DNA of 64,000 bases from contig JASFAU010000019.1 in NCBI GenBank assembly GCA_039704465.1, forward strand, positions 62,001 to 126,000. The letters are read 5' to 3'. Below, piece after piece: positions 50,760 to 63,628 of the stretch. The number at the start of each line of letters is the position of its first letter. Within the stretch, counting starts at the first letter, position 1. Both the position numbers and the translations under genes were made by a program. The notes under the pieces are model-generated. The model was not told where the DNA came from. It was given only the letters and a program-made list of their open reading frames with translations, and did no database searches. This DNA is from Plasmodiophora brassicae. Its lineage: Eukaryota > Endomyxa > Phytomyxea > Plasmodiophorida > Plasmodiophoridae.

Positions 50760-52583
50760 TCACCCAGTCACTTGTTGTCCTATATAATCCCGTAGCCACA
50801 ACAGAAACGTGTCTTGGTCCCGACGACTGCCCCCGCAGGACATTCTCACGATTTCGTACGGAGACATGGTCCCGTTGGCAGCCGCCGCCAGCTCTCTCAG
50901 GATGGATAGGATGCGTGTGCCAAGCCTGACGTCTCTCGATCGACGCATCCAGAGTTCCATGCAGGAAGCGTGATCAGAATGCGGCCTGGAGCGCGTATCC
51001 CGGCGTTGCAAAGCTTCCCTGACCCAGTTCCAGTTTGATGCACGGCGCAGGATCCATCTGATGATATCCCCCGTCATGCATTCCTTATGGAAGATCGTGT
51101 ACCCGTCTTCGTTAACGTGGCGCAGAGCGGCCTGGACCTGGGCGTCGGTGGCGTGTCGCGCTAGGCGATCCAAGACCCTGACGGGATCATCAACGTCGCA
51201 GACGTCGAAAGCGGTGAGAGCGGAGACACCAGCGCCACTGAGGATCACCGTGTCCTCGTCGAACATGCCCACCAGCTGCTCAAAAGAGAATACTGGTGAA
51301 ATTTGACTGCTGATCGCAAGGACAAGAACGCGGCGCTTGAAATCGTTCTCGTCAAACTCCGCACCGAATCGTCGACGAAGAGCCTTCAAACAGGTTTCCA
51401 GCAGGACCGGTTTGTTGACTCCGACCAGTCCTAAACGCTGCCTCCACGGCTCGAATTGGGAAGCTAGGAGCGTGTACGGTACTTCCATGTCCTGGTAATA
51501 GGGATCAAACGTCATCAAGTTCTCCGCGAATGCCAACACTTCGTCGTTGCTGCTGATCGGGTTCTGGCCTGGTGTGGAAGTGGGGTGGACGAATTGCACA
51601 CCAGCACCCAGCGTTAAGAGCAAGTTGGCCGTACGGTAATCATCGGCGTAGACCGCAGCTTCAAGAAGTTCGCTTTCAGGCCGTACTGTGCGGTCGCCTG
51701 CCGGACGAGGATCGTTGATTTCCATTCCGTGTGCTACCAGGACCTTCAATAGGTCGTGGTTTACATTCATATCCGGCTCCTCGATCTGATTCGCGATATC
51801 TAAGGACGCCAGGCCCGATAGGGCCATCCGCACCAGGTTGCGGTCGCGTTCAGGAAGCAGCAGCAACAAGGCAGACGTAATCTCATCTTGTTCGTCGTAC
51901 GTGACGGGCAATACGTCAGACGCAGCAATTCGTTCGGATGCTGACGCCGCGTAACCATCCAACCTTTCGTCATTAAGAAACGCGACACCATGTTCCAGTA
52001 GGAACTGAACCGCGTGTAGAGCTCGTTCTCGGTGCTGGACGTCGTCGTACTGTTTCGATGTGTGGCGTACAGCAACACCAAGGGCGTACCCGTCAGCCAA
52101 TCGCCAATCGACCGCAAGTGTCTTGAGAATCGTCTCGAAGTGGCGTGGGTAACCACCTGCATGGCCAGAGTCGAACAAATGATTGAGGAGCAGGATCTGG
52201 GGACGCAGCGCCACCCGGCGGCGACGCAGACTTCCACGCGCCCATTCCTCTGATACGTAGTTGCGAAGTTGATGCATGGCCTGGGAATCCTCAAAGTATG
52301 TCAGGAGCGATTCCTGTCTGGATTCCGGTTTGAACAGCATTTCCCATTGACGTCGAATGACCAAAGCATCTCGAGCGCAAGCAGACAGGGTCAGGTTGCG
52401 CGACAATTGTGTCAGGTTCCGTACGTCGGCGTTGTCAAGGTTCGACAGGAGCACTGGCGTCAAGTCGACTGCGAGACGAGTCCCCAAGCAATTGCGAGGG
52501 TTGTCATCTAAGTGCCACGCACGCCCAAATTCCACCAGGCTGCAGGACGCAAGGAAGACAACGAGAACGCGAGCGGACGCCAT
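50760..52583 (-). CDS. Secreted protein with degenerate ankyrin-like repeats
   Basis: 607 residues without introns. Start MASARVLVVFLASCSLVEFG gives a signal peptide; the frame is open 240 bases further up, but that sequence lacks pattern. The body is helical with ankyrin-like units: ALHAVQFLLEHGVAFLNDE, HDLLKVLVAHGMEINDPRP, DYRTANLLLTLGAGVQFV and EDGYTIFHKECMTGDIIRWI. Other parts (LPERDRNLVRMALSGLASL, DDPVRVLDRLARHATDAQVQ) are helical without repeat consensus. No membrane helix follows, so the protein should be secreted or lumenal. Secreted ankyrin proteins are known effector candidates in plant-associated protists; that role here is inference. The gene stands alone in a gene-poor, AT-richer stretch. 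Confidence 0.65.
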   Translation of the reverse strand: MASARVLVVFLASCSLVEFGRAWHLDDNPRNCLGTRLAVDLTPVLLSNLDNADVRNLTQLSRNLTLSACARDALVIRRQWEMLFKPESRQESLLTYFEDSQAMHQLRNYVSEEWARGSLRRRRVALRPQILLLNHLFDSGHAGGYPRHFETILKTLAVDWRLADGYALGVAVRHTSKQYDDVQHRERALHAVQFLLEHGVAFLNDERLDGYAASASERIAASDVLPVTYDEQDEITSALLLLLPERDRNLVRMALSGLASLDIANQIEEPDMNVNHDLLKVLVAHGMEINDPRPAGDRTVRPESELLEAAVYADDYRTANLLLTLGAGVQFVHPTSTPGQNPISSNDEVLAFAENLMTFDPYYQDMEVPYTLLASQFEPWRQRLGLVGVNKPVLLETCLKALRRRFGAEFDENDFKRRVLVLAISSQISPVFSFEQLVGMFDEDTVILSGAGVSALTAFDVCDVDDPVRVLDRLARHATDAQVQAALRHVNEDGYTIFHKECMTGDIIRWILRRASNWNWVREALQRRDTRSRPHSDHASCMELWMRRSRDVRLGTRILSILRELAAAANGTMSPYEIVRMSCGGSRRDQDTFLLWLRDYIGQQVTG

Positions 52584-53795
52584 CTCCGGAATGAATCCGC
52601 GTCCACCACCGCCGGATCGGTTGAACTGCGGCCGTTCTGCGTCAACCACCCTTGTTCCACAAATAGCATGCCTCGGAAATTCATAGGGCACACAGATACC
52701 CACACAGAATTTCCGTTTTGAAAACGATGCATCGGCAGCATCGCTCCGTAAAAAGTTCGACCACCCCGAACTACCGCTCGACGGCCGAGAGAACTTGCAA
52801 GCACACACCGTTGTCTGACAGTACATAGTTTAAACGATGCATAAACGTACTTACTGAAGGGAGCTCGTTGTATTGCACCCACGTAAGGGTACAGGAACGT
52901 TCGACTGGACAAGGAACGAATATCGTCTATCCAGGTGCTTCTGTGTGCAAAGCAACTACTGGCGTCTGATCAGATGCCGATATGGTCATGCCATGATGTA
53001 CATATATCGAGCGTGCCAGTTATTGCCACCGATCGGGGCCTCACCAAACGCACCAGTACTGCTGTCGTCGATCGATGGGCAATATGCTTGGCCCGTTCAG
53101 GTCAAGCGTCGCGGCGCACCCTTTCACGACGTCAGACAAAGCATTTCCAAGCGCCATAGCTCATAGCTTGCCAGCGATAGGGAGCGCCCTCCGGATCCAG
53201 AATGGATTGGCAGGGTGGAATACAGATACAATTTGTATCCACGCGGCCGTACGAGGGATCGAGAAAGGACGCACGACGCAACCAGACCCCCTTCCCACGG
53301 AATGTCCGAACGAGCATGTTCACTTCAAGACGCCGGAACGGGCAGTCGATATAATAATATAATCGTTGCGATTCTTTGTCGCCGTCAGGCGTTGTAGACG
53401 TCGGTACAACGGACCGACAAGTGTTCCCTCCCCAACGCACGACGACGTCTGGTCGGGCTGGCCGAAACGCTTCCTGCCGCGTCAGTCCCACGCGTGGTGC
53501 TAAATCGGTGTCCGGCGACGCGCCGCACGGCGGACCTGTCACAAAAATAGGCTCGCCCCGTCGTTCGTGTGACGCCGTTCCTTCGCCCGGCGACGCAGGC
53601 AGAGGAACGCCTTGGCCGGCAGGGCCCGCATCGCGCATGGCGTCACCACCGCATGATGATGACGTCGACGAGCGGGAGCAGCGGCCCCGCAGGAGGTACA
53701 CCCAGGGCCCCCGCCCCGTTGCCACCCGATCATTCGTCGGCTGACCGTTCGTCTTTGCCGCCCGCCGCAGATCATCGCGGTCGCAGGTCGACGCC
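52584..53795. other. Gene-poor spacer
   Basis: Open frames up to 265 codons exist (minus, 53929-53132), but they lie partly opposite the first exon of the ArfGAP gene and show no domain pattern. An AT-rich word (ATATAATAATATAATCG, about 53350) stands out. No RNA gene or repeat was recognised. Confidence 0.3.
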
Positions 53796-55173
53796 ATGAC
53801 CATGCAGGACATTGCAGGTACGTCGCCCGGTCGTCGAGGACGTCGTCGTCCAGGTCGCTGATGATGTTTGCCGTCGGCAGCCCTGCCTGAGAACGCGCTT
53901 TGCGCCGACTGCGGCGAACCGAACCCCAACTGGTACGTGCCCTGTTAGGGATCGCCCACCCACCGTCCTGATCCGGTCGCGTCTAACGCCACGTTTGCAG
54001 GACGTCCATCAACCTGGGAATATTGTACGGTTGTGCGTGTCGCGCTTCGTGACCAATTCGTTGTCCTGATCGGCGTTGTCGCCCGTTGGACAGTATCTGC
54101 ATCCACTGTGCGGGCATCCACAGGAACCTGGGCGTGCACATCAGCAAGGTCCGGTCGATCGACCTGGACACGACGTGCTGGGCGCCCAGCCTGATCGAGT
54201 TCATGCTGTCCATGGGGAACGCGCGGTCGCGCGCGCTGTACGAGGCGGCCGTCCCGGCGTACGTTGTGCGACCCCGGCACGCGTCCTGCTCCGATGCCGT
54301 CCGGGAGCACTGGATCCGCGCCAAGTACGTTCGCAAGGAGTTCGTCGAGCGGCCCGCCCCCGTCCGCATGCCCGAGGAGCCCCTGTTCGGGTACCTGCGG
54401 AAGCAGAGCCCGAAGAACAAGTCCCGGTTCCAAACCCGTATGGATGGTCGCTTGCCGACGTCGCGTCCGCTGACACTGTGACAGGCTTCTTCGTGCAACA
54501 CGGTCCGATGCTGTCGTACTTCAAGCGCGCCAGCGACTCGTTGCCCTGCGGGCAGATCGACCTGGCCAGCGGCCGGGTCGTCGTCGACGTGCCCGGGGCG
54601 GACGGCGGCGACGACCGCCAGACGAACCTGGACTTCACGATCGACACGCCGTACAGGACGTTCACGCTGACGGCGCCGAACGCGGATGCGCTGTTCGCCT
54701 GGGCCCAACAGCTGCGACGGGCGGCCGCGTTCTACGCCGGCGCCGGCAACGACCCGCTGCTGAGGGCCGGGGGCGCGGACCCGATCGCGGGCGTCAACCC
54801 GGACGACGGCGTCTGGCGCGGGTCCATGATGAAGCAGGGCGGCGCTCGGCAGACCTGGCGCCGGCGACACTTTGTGCTGTGCAGCGGCCCGTCGCCAACG
54901 CTGCTCTACTACAAGGAGAAGCCGGACGGGCGACGCGTCCCCGAGGGGTTCCTGCCGCTGGGCGGCGCCGCCCTGTACGACGCCTGCGTCAGCAGCGTCC
55001 GCAAGCACTGCTTCGCGGTGCTGACCCGCACCCGGCAGTACTTCCTGCAGGCGATGGACACGCGCGACATGGCCGATTGGATGAAGGCCATCCAGGGCTG
55101 CATCGACAAGGCCACGCCCGTGCACGCGTTCGACGTCGACCTCGTGGAACCCGCCGCCGCCCGGGCACCGTGA
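53796..55173 (+). CDS. ArfGAP with two PH domains (centaurin-alpha/ADAP-like)
   Basis: Five exons: 53796-53817, 53881-53932, 54001-54024, 54094-54437 and 54485-55173; all junctions are GT..AG and in frame. The ArfGAP zinc finger reads CADCGEPNPNWTSINLGIFI then CIHCAGIHRNLGVHISKVRS: C-x2-C-x16-C-x2-C with the catalytic Arg five residues after the last Cys. The first PH domain begins GYLRKQSPKNKSRFQTRFFV and ends at FAWAQQLRRAA; the second begins VWRGSMMKQGGARQTWRRRH and ends DMADWMKAIQGCI. ArfGAP-PH-PH is the order of ADAP (centaurin-alpha) proteins, which stimulate GTP hydrolysis on Arf6 and bind PIP3/IP4. The basic residues at the start of both PH barrels (K..., R.R.F/H) fit phosphoinositide binding. 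The C-terminus has no further domain. Confidence 0.92.
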
Positions 55174-55324
55174 CCAATGTACAAACGCCTGTTCCGTCCT
55201 CTGCGTTCGCGTGTAGACGCGCTCGTCGCCCCCATGTCGATCATGGTCGGTGCCGTTGCCCGGCGATGGCTGCGCGTTCGTGGGAGGAGGTGGGTCGCGC
55301 GCGCGCGCGCTCACACGCCCCGCC

Positions 55325-58300
55325 ATGGCCCGGTGCGCGGTCGTCGTCGTCGTCGTCGCCGTCGTACTGCTCGGCGATGTGGTGCGCGCCACCAACGCGA
55401 ACAGTATCGTCGTGTCGTCGGTGGCGTCGTCGTGGGCGCCGACAACGACCGGCATGGGCTACAACGTCAGCCTCGTCTGCGGTCTGACCGTCTCGACGTA
55501 CGCGGGCGCGCGCGTCAGCACGCGCCGTCGTGCGCTGACCTTGCACGGCAGGACGGCGTACGTTGTGAACGTCAGCGTGGCGTCGTCGTGGTTGTCGGTC
55601 GCGCCCGCCCGCCTGGGCACGCTGTCGTCGTCGCGATCGGTGGCCCTCTCCGGCGAGCTCGTGTCGCCGGCCGTCGCCGGCACGTCGCTGATCGCGACCG
55701 TCGTCGTCGCCTGGACGACCAGCACGATGTCCAGCGCGTACAGCGGGTCGGCCAGCACGACCGTCACGCTGAGCCGGGCGACGAACCAGCCGCCGACGAT
55801 CACGTCGTCGCAGATCGCGACGACCGAGAACGCGCCCGTCCCCCTGTCCGGCGTGGTCGTCGCCGACGCCGACTTCTACGACGAATCCGACCGGGGCGTC
55901 ATGACGCTGACGGCGACGACGGTGACGCCGGGCGCGTCCCTGTCGATCGGCGCGCTGGACGCGGCGCTGGTCGGCGCCACCGTCGTGTCGCAGGCGCCGA
56001 CCCAGGTCGTCCTGTCGTGCGGCCTGTCGTGCATGGCGCAGGCGGTTCGCGCCATCCGGGTGTCGCCGCCGCCCGACACGTTCGGCGTCACGCTCGTCAA
56101 CGTCACCGCCGACGACAACGGCAACGGCGGGGTCGGGCCGGCGCGCGCCGCATCGTCGCTCGTCAACGTGAGCGTCGCGGCCGTCAACCAGGCGCCCCGC
56201 CTGTCGTCCGTCGCGACGTCGTTCACGATCGCGCAGGACACGACGCTGCGCCTCGGCGGGAACCTGTCGTTCGTCGACGTCGACGCGGGCGCCGGCGAGA
56301 TCCTGTCGCTGACGGCCAGCGCCGTCAACGGGTCGTTCCGCGTCGTCGACCCGGCGTCGCTCAACTACTCGGTCGCGGTCGGCGCCCACGCGCTGACCGC
56401 CTGGGGCAACCAGACGATGCTGCGGGCGCGCCTGTCCCACGTGCTGTACGTGCCGGCGCCCGCCTGGAACACATGGCAGGACGGCCTGGACCACGTGACG
56501 CTGGCCGTCACCGACGGCTACGGCGCGTCCGGGTCGCTGACCGTCGACGTCAACGTCACGTACGTCGACCAGGCGCCCGTCGTCACCGTCGCCGCGTCCC
56601 TGACGACGAACGAGGACACGCCCGTCCGCGTCACGATCGGGGTCAGTGACGCGAGCGTCGCCCAGTCGTCGGGCAACGGCGTCGTCGGCCAGGTCGTCGT
56701 CCAGGTCGGCAACGGGTCGTTGTCGCTGCGGGCGACGGCCGGCCTGTACGTCCGGCGGCAGACGTCGTCGACGATCCAGTTCGAGGCCGACATGGTGGCG
56801 ATGAACGCGGCGCTCGACCCGCTGACGTACACGCCCGCCGCCGACTGGTCCGGCGTCGACACGTTGCACGTGGCGACCGGCGACCTGGCCGGCGGCCCCT
56901 GGACGAACGTCACCGTCCCGATCACGGTCGTCGCCGTCAACGACGCGCCCGTCGTGTCGGTGCGCCCGGCGCCGCCCCTGAACGGGACCGAACGCGCGCC
57001 CGTCTACTTCAACGTGTCCGTCGTCGACGTGGACGACACCCGGACGACCGTGTCGCTGGCGTCGCCCGACGGCACCTTCACGCTGGCGACGCACGCCGGC
57101 GTGAACGTGTCGGCGGTGAGCGCGACGACGACGACCGTGTCGGGGCCGATCGGCAACGTCGTCGCCGCCCTGTCGCCGGTGGCGTTCACGTCGAACCAGT
57201 ACCGGAACGGGTTCGACTGTGCGGCGACGATCGCGGCGGTGGACCCGCACGGCGCGTCGTCCGCCGTCGTCGTCGTCCCGTTGCAGATCGCGGCGACGCA
57301 CGACCCGCCCGTGATCACGACGCCGCCCGCCCTGTCGGTGCCGAAGCGCACCAACCTGACCGTCGCGAGCGTGTCCGTCTACAGCGCCGACGACGACAAC
57401 GTGCTGCGCCTGCGCCTGATGGTAGGCGCGACCTGGTGGTGGTCGAGCGGGTGCGCGTCGTGAACCTGAGCGCCGTCCGCGTTCAGGTCACGCAGGGGTC
57501 GCTGACGCTCTCGACCCGGGCGGGCCTGACGTTCCTGACCGGGACCGGGTTGCAGGACACGACGACGGTAGTCCAAGGGCACCAGGTGCGTCGCCGGCGT
57601 CGTTGTCGTCGTGCACGAGCGCCCCCCGACCTCACGATCGTTTGCCTAGGCGGCGCTGAACGCGGCCATGTCCGGGATGACGTTCACGCCGTCGCGCTTC
57701 TTCTTCGGCAACGCGTCGTTGTCGGTGACGGTGAACGACACGTGGACGACGGCGGGCCCGGTCACCGTGCCGATCGTCGTGCGGTACGTGGCGACGGGCG
57801 CCGACCTGGCCTGCGCCGCCGCGTTCGTTGCCACGGAGGACACCTGGGGCGCGGTCGGCAGCGTGACCATCGACGACCTCCCCGCCGCGAACCGCTCCAT
57901 GACGCTGACGGCCACGGCCGGGCAGGGCGTGATCCGCACGACGATGCACCTGGCCGGGGTAGGGGGGGCCACGGTTCTGGCCCTGGCCGCGTACACGATG
58001 CGCTAACGGCCCCGGGCAGGTCAGCGTGTCCGGCAACGGGACGGCGTCGCTCCAGATGGTGGGCGCCTACTCGCTGTTGAACCAGGCGCTGGGCGCGTCG
58101 ACCCTGCAGTACAAGTAGGGGGGCGCGTTCGGCGTCGTAGCGCATGTGACCGATTGGGGGGTGACGACGACTCAGGGGCAACCCGGACACGAACTGGCTC
58201 TGCTGTGGCCCGGACACGATCACGTACAATGTCTCGTACGACGGCGTGGCGACGCTGTGCCAGTCGAGCGTCGTCGTCAGCGCGGTCGGCGACCCACCCG

Positions 58301-61300
58301 CCCTGTCGACCAGCGCGGTGTTGCAGGCGTCGTACGGGGCGCCGGCCAACCTGGGCGACGCCATCAACATCACCGACCCAGGTGGGGTGTCACCTGCCAC
58401 ACCCGTTGATATCGGCTGAGGGCGGTGGTGCTGTTGCAGATGCGGGCGAATCGGACGCCGCGTTCCACTCGTTGACGTTGCTGGCCAGGGACGGGTCGTT
58501 CGTGTACACCGCCGCCGGCCTGACGTCCGCTGGGCTCCACAACGACGGGTGTGCATCGCGCTGGCCCTGCTCTGCATGTCGAGATCCCGTTCTGACTGTG
58601 CGTCGCTCGTTCGTCGTTCGTCCAGGGCGACGTCGCACAGCGTCCAGGTCAGCGGCCCGCTGTCTCGAATCACGAACGCGTTGCGGAGCGGCGCGATCAT
58701 GTACAACGCCAGCGCGGTGACCGCCAGCGTCGACCTGATCAACGTCACCGTCGCCGGTACGCGGGAGCCTCTGATCGGCGTCGCGCTCCCCCGATTATCG
58801 TTTGACGGCGTGTCAGACCTCACAGGAGGGTATACGGTGCAGGCGTCGATGACGGTGACGAAGATGGTGGTCCCGCCCGTGCTGACGGTGGCTGGGGCGC
58901 CGGCGCTGACGACGCTGGAGGACACGCCCGTCAACGTGTCCGTCACGGTCGTCAGCGCCAATGCCGCCCCGGCGCCTACGCTGATATCCTGCTCGGCCAC
59001 GAACGCCCTGGCGTCGCTGACGCTCGTCCAGGCGTCGACGACGAACGTGCGCCTGCATTCCCAGGCGTCGTCCAGCTCCCTGGTCGTCAACGCCACCGTG
59101 TCGACCACCGCGCTCACGTTTCACATCAGTAAGGGGGCGCATCGACGAACAACTGGACGATCTCGCTGCTCACCTGCGCCCGCCGTCAGCGTACGTCCCG
59201 TCGGCGAACTGGAACTCGGCGACGAACGGCGGCCCGGACGTTGTCACGTTCAGCATTGGCGGCGCGTTCCAGGCCAGCATCGAGGTGGACGTCGCCGCCG
59301 TCAACGACGCGCCTGTCGTCGTGGCGTCGTCGTACGCGCTGTCGGTCGACGAGGACGCGCCCGTGACGCTGTGCAGTGTGGTCCCCAGGTCGCCCTGCCT
59401 TCGCGTGTTCACCCGGCGTCGTACAGGTCGATCAACGTGTCGGACGTGGACGCCGGTGAGACGATATCGGCGTCGATGACGGCGCAGGTGCATACGTACC
59501 CGCAGACAGGTTCGCCCGACGACCCCCTTGTCGTGTTCGTTCGCCGACCAGTGATTCGTTGGGCGGGCGCCAGGCACGACGTTGACGCTGAACTCGGACC
59601 TGGGCCTGTACGTCGCCATCGACCAGCCTGAGTTCAAGCAATTGTCGGGGTCGCCCGCCAGCGTCTCGGCAGCGCTGTCGCTGCTCAGCGTGACGTTCAC
59701 CGGGTTCTTCGGCGCCGCCTTCCTCTACGTCAACGTGTCCGACCAGGGCAACACGGGCCTGGGTGGTGTTCTATGGTACCCTCGTTATCCATCGGCAAGC
59801 CCTGCCCGCCCCCTGACGCCGCCCGCGTTAGGTCGAATATCACGATCGGGATCCGGGTCGTCCACGTGGACCACCCGCCGACGTTAACGTTGCAGGGCGC
59901 GTTGCCGCTGCAGCTGGTCGAGGACGCGTCGTTCACGTTCAACGGCACGCTCGGCCACGTCGACTCGAACGCCGGCCTGACGTTCAACGCGTCCATCTCG
60001 GGCGGGCCGTACCTGTCGGGTTCGTTCGTGTGTGCGCCCGCCCCACGTGCCCCCGGCGCGCTGACCGCCCGCCCGCACCCGTAGCCTGGTTCCCGTCGCG
60101 GTCCACGTTCGTGTCGGGGTCGTTCGCAGCGGTCAGCGCCGCCCTGTCCAACGTCACGATCCAGCCGATCGCGAACTGGAACGGCGTCACGGCGTCGTTC
60201 AGCGTCAGCGTCTCGGTGGGTGTGTCTCCGATCGGCCTGGCGAAGAGGGTGGCTGACGAACGCTGCCGCAGGATGGGATCACCTGGTTCCGGGACACGTA
60301 CCCGTGCGTCGTCAGCCCGGCGCCGGACGCGCCCGTCCTCACGTTGAACTGCTCGACGGTCGCCGTCGTCGACGAGGACGTCCCCGTTATGCTGGCGCCT
60401 GGCGCCCTGATCACGTCGATCGTCGACGCGGACCACGACCCGGCCGACGACGCCCAGCTGTGGCGATTGACGTTCAACGTCACCCATGGTGCGCTGCCGG
60501 CGACTCGGTCCCTCCCCCGCCTGCGTCTGCGTCTGACCCGACGCGCCACGTGACCTAGGGACGCTGGCGGTGATGGCGCACCAGAACACGTTCTTCTACT
60601 CGCCGCTGGACGTCCTGCTGCACCTGCCGGCGCTGTCGTCGCTGGCGCTGACGTACACGCCGCCGCCGTTCTACAACGGGGCGGACGCGCTGCGGGTCAC
60701 CGTCAACGACACGACGACGGGGACGCCGACCAGCTCGGTGACCTGCCCGATCACCGTCCGGGCCGTCCCGAACGCCGTCGTCATCGGCGGCCTGCCCGAC
60801 GTCATCGCCGTCGTCGAGGACCGCCCCGCGTTCGTCTTCCCGAACGTCACGGTCGCCCGGCAGGCGAACGAGAACGCCAGCACGGTGCTGACCTGTACGG
60901 TGACGGCCCGGGCCGGCGCCCTGTCCAACACGATCGGTAGGCGCGTCGTGCGTCCTGCCGCTCGTTGCCGTGCCCGCTGACGGACGACGACAGCACCGTC
61001 GGCGAACACGTCGGCGATCCAGGCGGCGCTGCGAGCGCTCGTGTACACGCCGGCGGTGCACTCGACGTCCGACGACTACGTCATGATTCGTACGTGGGAC
61101 GAGGAGGCGTAGGGTGTTCGCGGGCGCTGACCGACGTGGTCCCCTCCCAGAGATCGCGTTGCCGAACGGGGCGCACCCGGCCACCTACGTCGGCAAGGTC
61201 GTGATCGCGCCCGTCGACCACGCGCCGGTCGTGACGCTGCCGTACGCGTCGGTGACGACGACCGAGGACGTCCCGCTGGTGATCACCGGCATCAACCTGA

Positions 61301-63541
61301 CGGACGTCGACGACGACGAGGCGACGATGATGCAGATGAACATCAGCGCGGGGCACGGCGCCGTCACGTTGAACGGGACGGGCGGCCTGCAGGTCGTGTC
61401 GAACGGCGCCCGCCTGGTGCGCGTCGCCGGCCCGCTGCGGGCGCTGGCGTACGCCGCCGGCGAGATCACGTACGTGCCCGACCCGAACTGGAGCGGTGTC
61501 GACATCGTCGCCGTCCACCTGGGCACGGCCGCCGCCCGCAACCTCACCGTCAACGTCACCGCCGTCGTCGACCCGCTCACGATGACGCAGGCGGCGTACG
61601 CGTACGCGACGACGCAGGCGACGGGCGTGGCTGTCGGCCAGGTCACCCTGCACGACGTCGACGCGGTCACCAGCCAGGTGCGTACGCGCGCTCGTGTTGC
61701 ACACGCGCTCGTTCGTGCCTGACGCGCGCGTTGCCCCAGTGCACCGTATCGGCGGCGCACGGGTCCCTGACGCCGAACGCGAATTACACCTGGCTGGCCG
61801 GGTCGCCGTTCACCGGCGCCTTCCCGACGAACGCGTCCGTGCTGGCACGCCTGCTGGCGCTGACGAACGCGTTCACGTACACGCCGTCGCCCGCGTTCTA
61901 CGGGACAGGTGGAGCGTCGCCCGCCTGTCGCCCCCCGCGCGCCTCGTGCTGATGGTGACGCGACGCGCGCAGATCAGGTGACGATCACGGCCAAGGCCCC
62001 GCTGAGCCAGGCGTCGGCCACGTTCGACATCATCGGTACGGCCGGCGGCGCCCACCGTCGTCCGGTTCTGACGCGTGCCACCCACAGTGTCGCCGGTCGC
62101 GTCGCGCCCGAACGTGACGACGACGACGACGAACTTCACGGTCGTGGCCGGCGCCGTCCTGAACGTGACGGGCGTGTCATGCGCCGACCCGGACTGGGCC
62201 CGCGTCCCCGACGTCGTCGTCCCGATCGTCGTGGCGCCGTCGTTCGGGTCGGTGCGGTTCACGGCCGGCGGGTTCGCTCCGGCCGCGACGTACTACGTCG
62301 CCCCAGCGTTGCTCTCGGTACGACGACGACGCGCTCTGTGCCCGATCTGACGCGCCTGGTGGTCGTGGTGCACAGTCGTTCTGGGCGTCGTTCGAGTACG
62401 TGACGACGGTGGGTACGGCGGCGGGCGTGGCGAACATCACCGTCAGCGTGTTCGACAGCGTCGGGACGGCGGCGCCCGCCACGACCTACATCCGGGTCAA
62501 CGTCGTCGCCAGCCCGCTGGCGAACGCGGCGGGCGTGACGCGACCCACGCCCCAGATCCGGGTGCCGTTCACGACGACGATGCAGGAGGGCGCCGCGACG
62601 AGCCCTGCGATCGCGCCGATCAACATCACGTCGTGCCCGGCGGGCAACGTCACCGTTGTCGTCGCCGTCGGCGTCCCCGGGGCGACGCTGAGCGGCGCCT
62701 TGTCCTGCGCCGGGGCGTACAACACGTCGGGGAGCACGACGACCCGGTGGCAGGTGCTGGCGCCGTCCTGCGACGTCCTGTCCGCCTGCCTGTCGAGCGG
62801 GGCCCTGCGCGTGACGCCCCCGGCTCGCCTGAACGGCCTGCAGGCCGCGATGCTGTCCATCAGCGTCTACCAGGGCGGGGTAGGTCGAGTTGCCGATCGC
62901 GTCGTCCGCGCGCGCGCCTGACGACGAACGCTGGGCAGGCGCTGGTGACGACGGCGGACGTGGCCGTCAACATCACGGCCGTGAACGACGCGCCGACGAT
63001 CGCGGCGCCCGCCCAGGGCCTGCGCGTTGTCGGAGGCCTGCCGGCACAGCTGGGCGCCGGTCAGCGCGCGTCGTCGTCGCCCGTCTGTGCCACGCTCCCG
63101 CTGACTGACACCCGCAGGGTACTACGCCGGGTGGCCACTGGCGTCGCCCATCGTCGTCAGCGACTCCGACCTCGACGAGACGTTCGGCGCGCTGATGCTC
63201 GTCCGGGTCGCGGTCGGCAAGGTGGGTGCGTGTGCGCGCGCGCGCCTGGCGCCGCCTGACGATCGCGCGTCCAGGGCGTCGTGTCGCTGCTGGACCGGGC
63301 CGGGTTGTCGTTCGTCGTCGGCGACGGGCTGGCCGACGCCGACCTGGCGTTCTACGCGAGCAGGACGATGGCGAACCTGGCGCTGACGAACACGAGCCTG
63401 CTGTACGGGGCGGCGTGCACGACGCCCGGCCTCGTCATCAGCGACTGGCTCAACGTCACCGTCGACGACCTGGGCAATACGGGGGCCGGCGGCGCGCTCG
63501 TCGCCAGGTCCACGTCGGCCCTCACAGTCCACTGCCCATGA
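55325..63541 (+). CDS. Very long secreted protein of tandem cadherin-like (tandem-95 type) repeats
   Basis: Start MARCAVVVVVVAVVLLGDVV gives a signal peptide. One exon of about 2.1 kb is followed by many exons with short introns up to a stop near 63541, more than 2,000 residues in all. The repeat unit of about 95-110 residues reads roughly VNDAPVV...EDTPV.I.IGVSD...GNGSLSL...LDPLTYTPAADWSGVDTL.V...D; clear instances begin TNEDTPVRVTIGVSD, SLSVDEDAPVTL-like words, TTTEDVPLVITGINLTDVDD and VVEDRPAFVFPNV. This matches cadherin-like/tandem-95 repeats of adhesins. Asp-rich DVDD words fit calcium sites, and N-x-S/T sites are frequent. No membrane helix or anchor was found at the C-terminus (ALVARSTSALTVHCP). 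A wall or extracellular adhesion protein is likely. Some repeats look interrupted, so exon calls are provisional. Confidence 0.7.
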
Positions 63542-63628
63542 CGCTGCCGTTCGACGACGTTGCTGTTATTAAACCGGTGCGTGCGCCCGTCATCGGGGAC
63601 GTTGTCGTTCGACATCGACGACGACGCG

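Noticed and set aside
53132..53929. A 265-codon minus frame left of the ArfGAP gene.
   Set aside because: It overlaps ArfGAP exons 1 and 2 on the other strand and encodes no recognisable pattern.
55241..57301. A 686-codon minus frame opposite the cadherin-like gene.
   Set aside because: Composition is almost only Arg, Asp, Gly and Val; no domain, and the plus strand explains the sequence.
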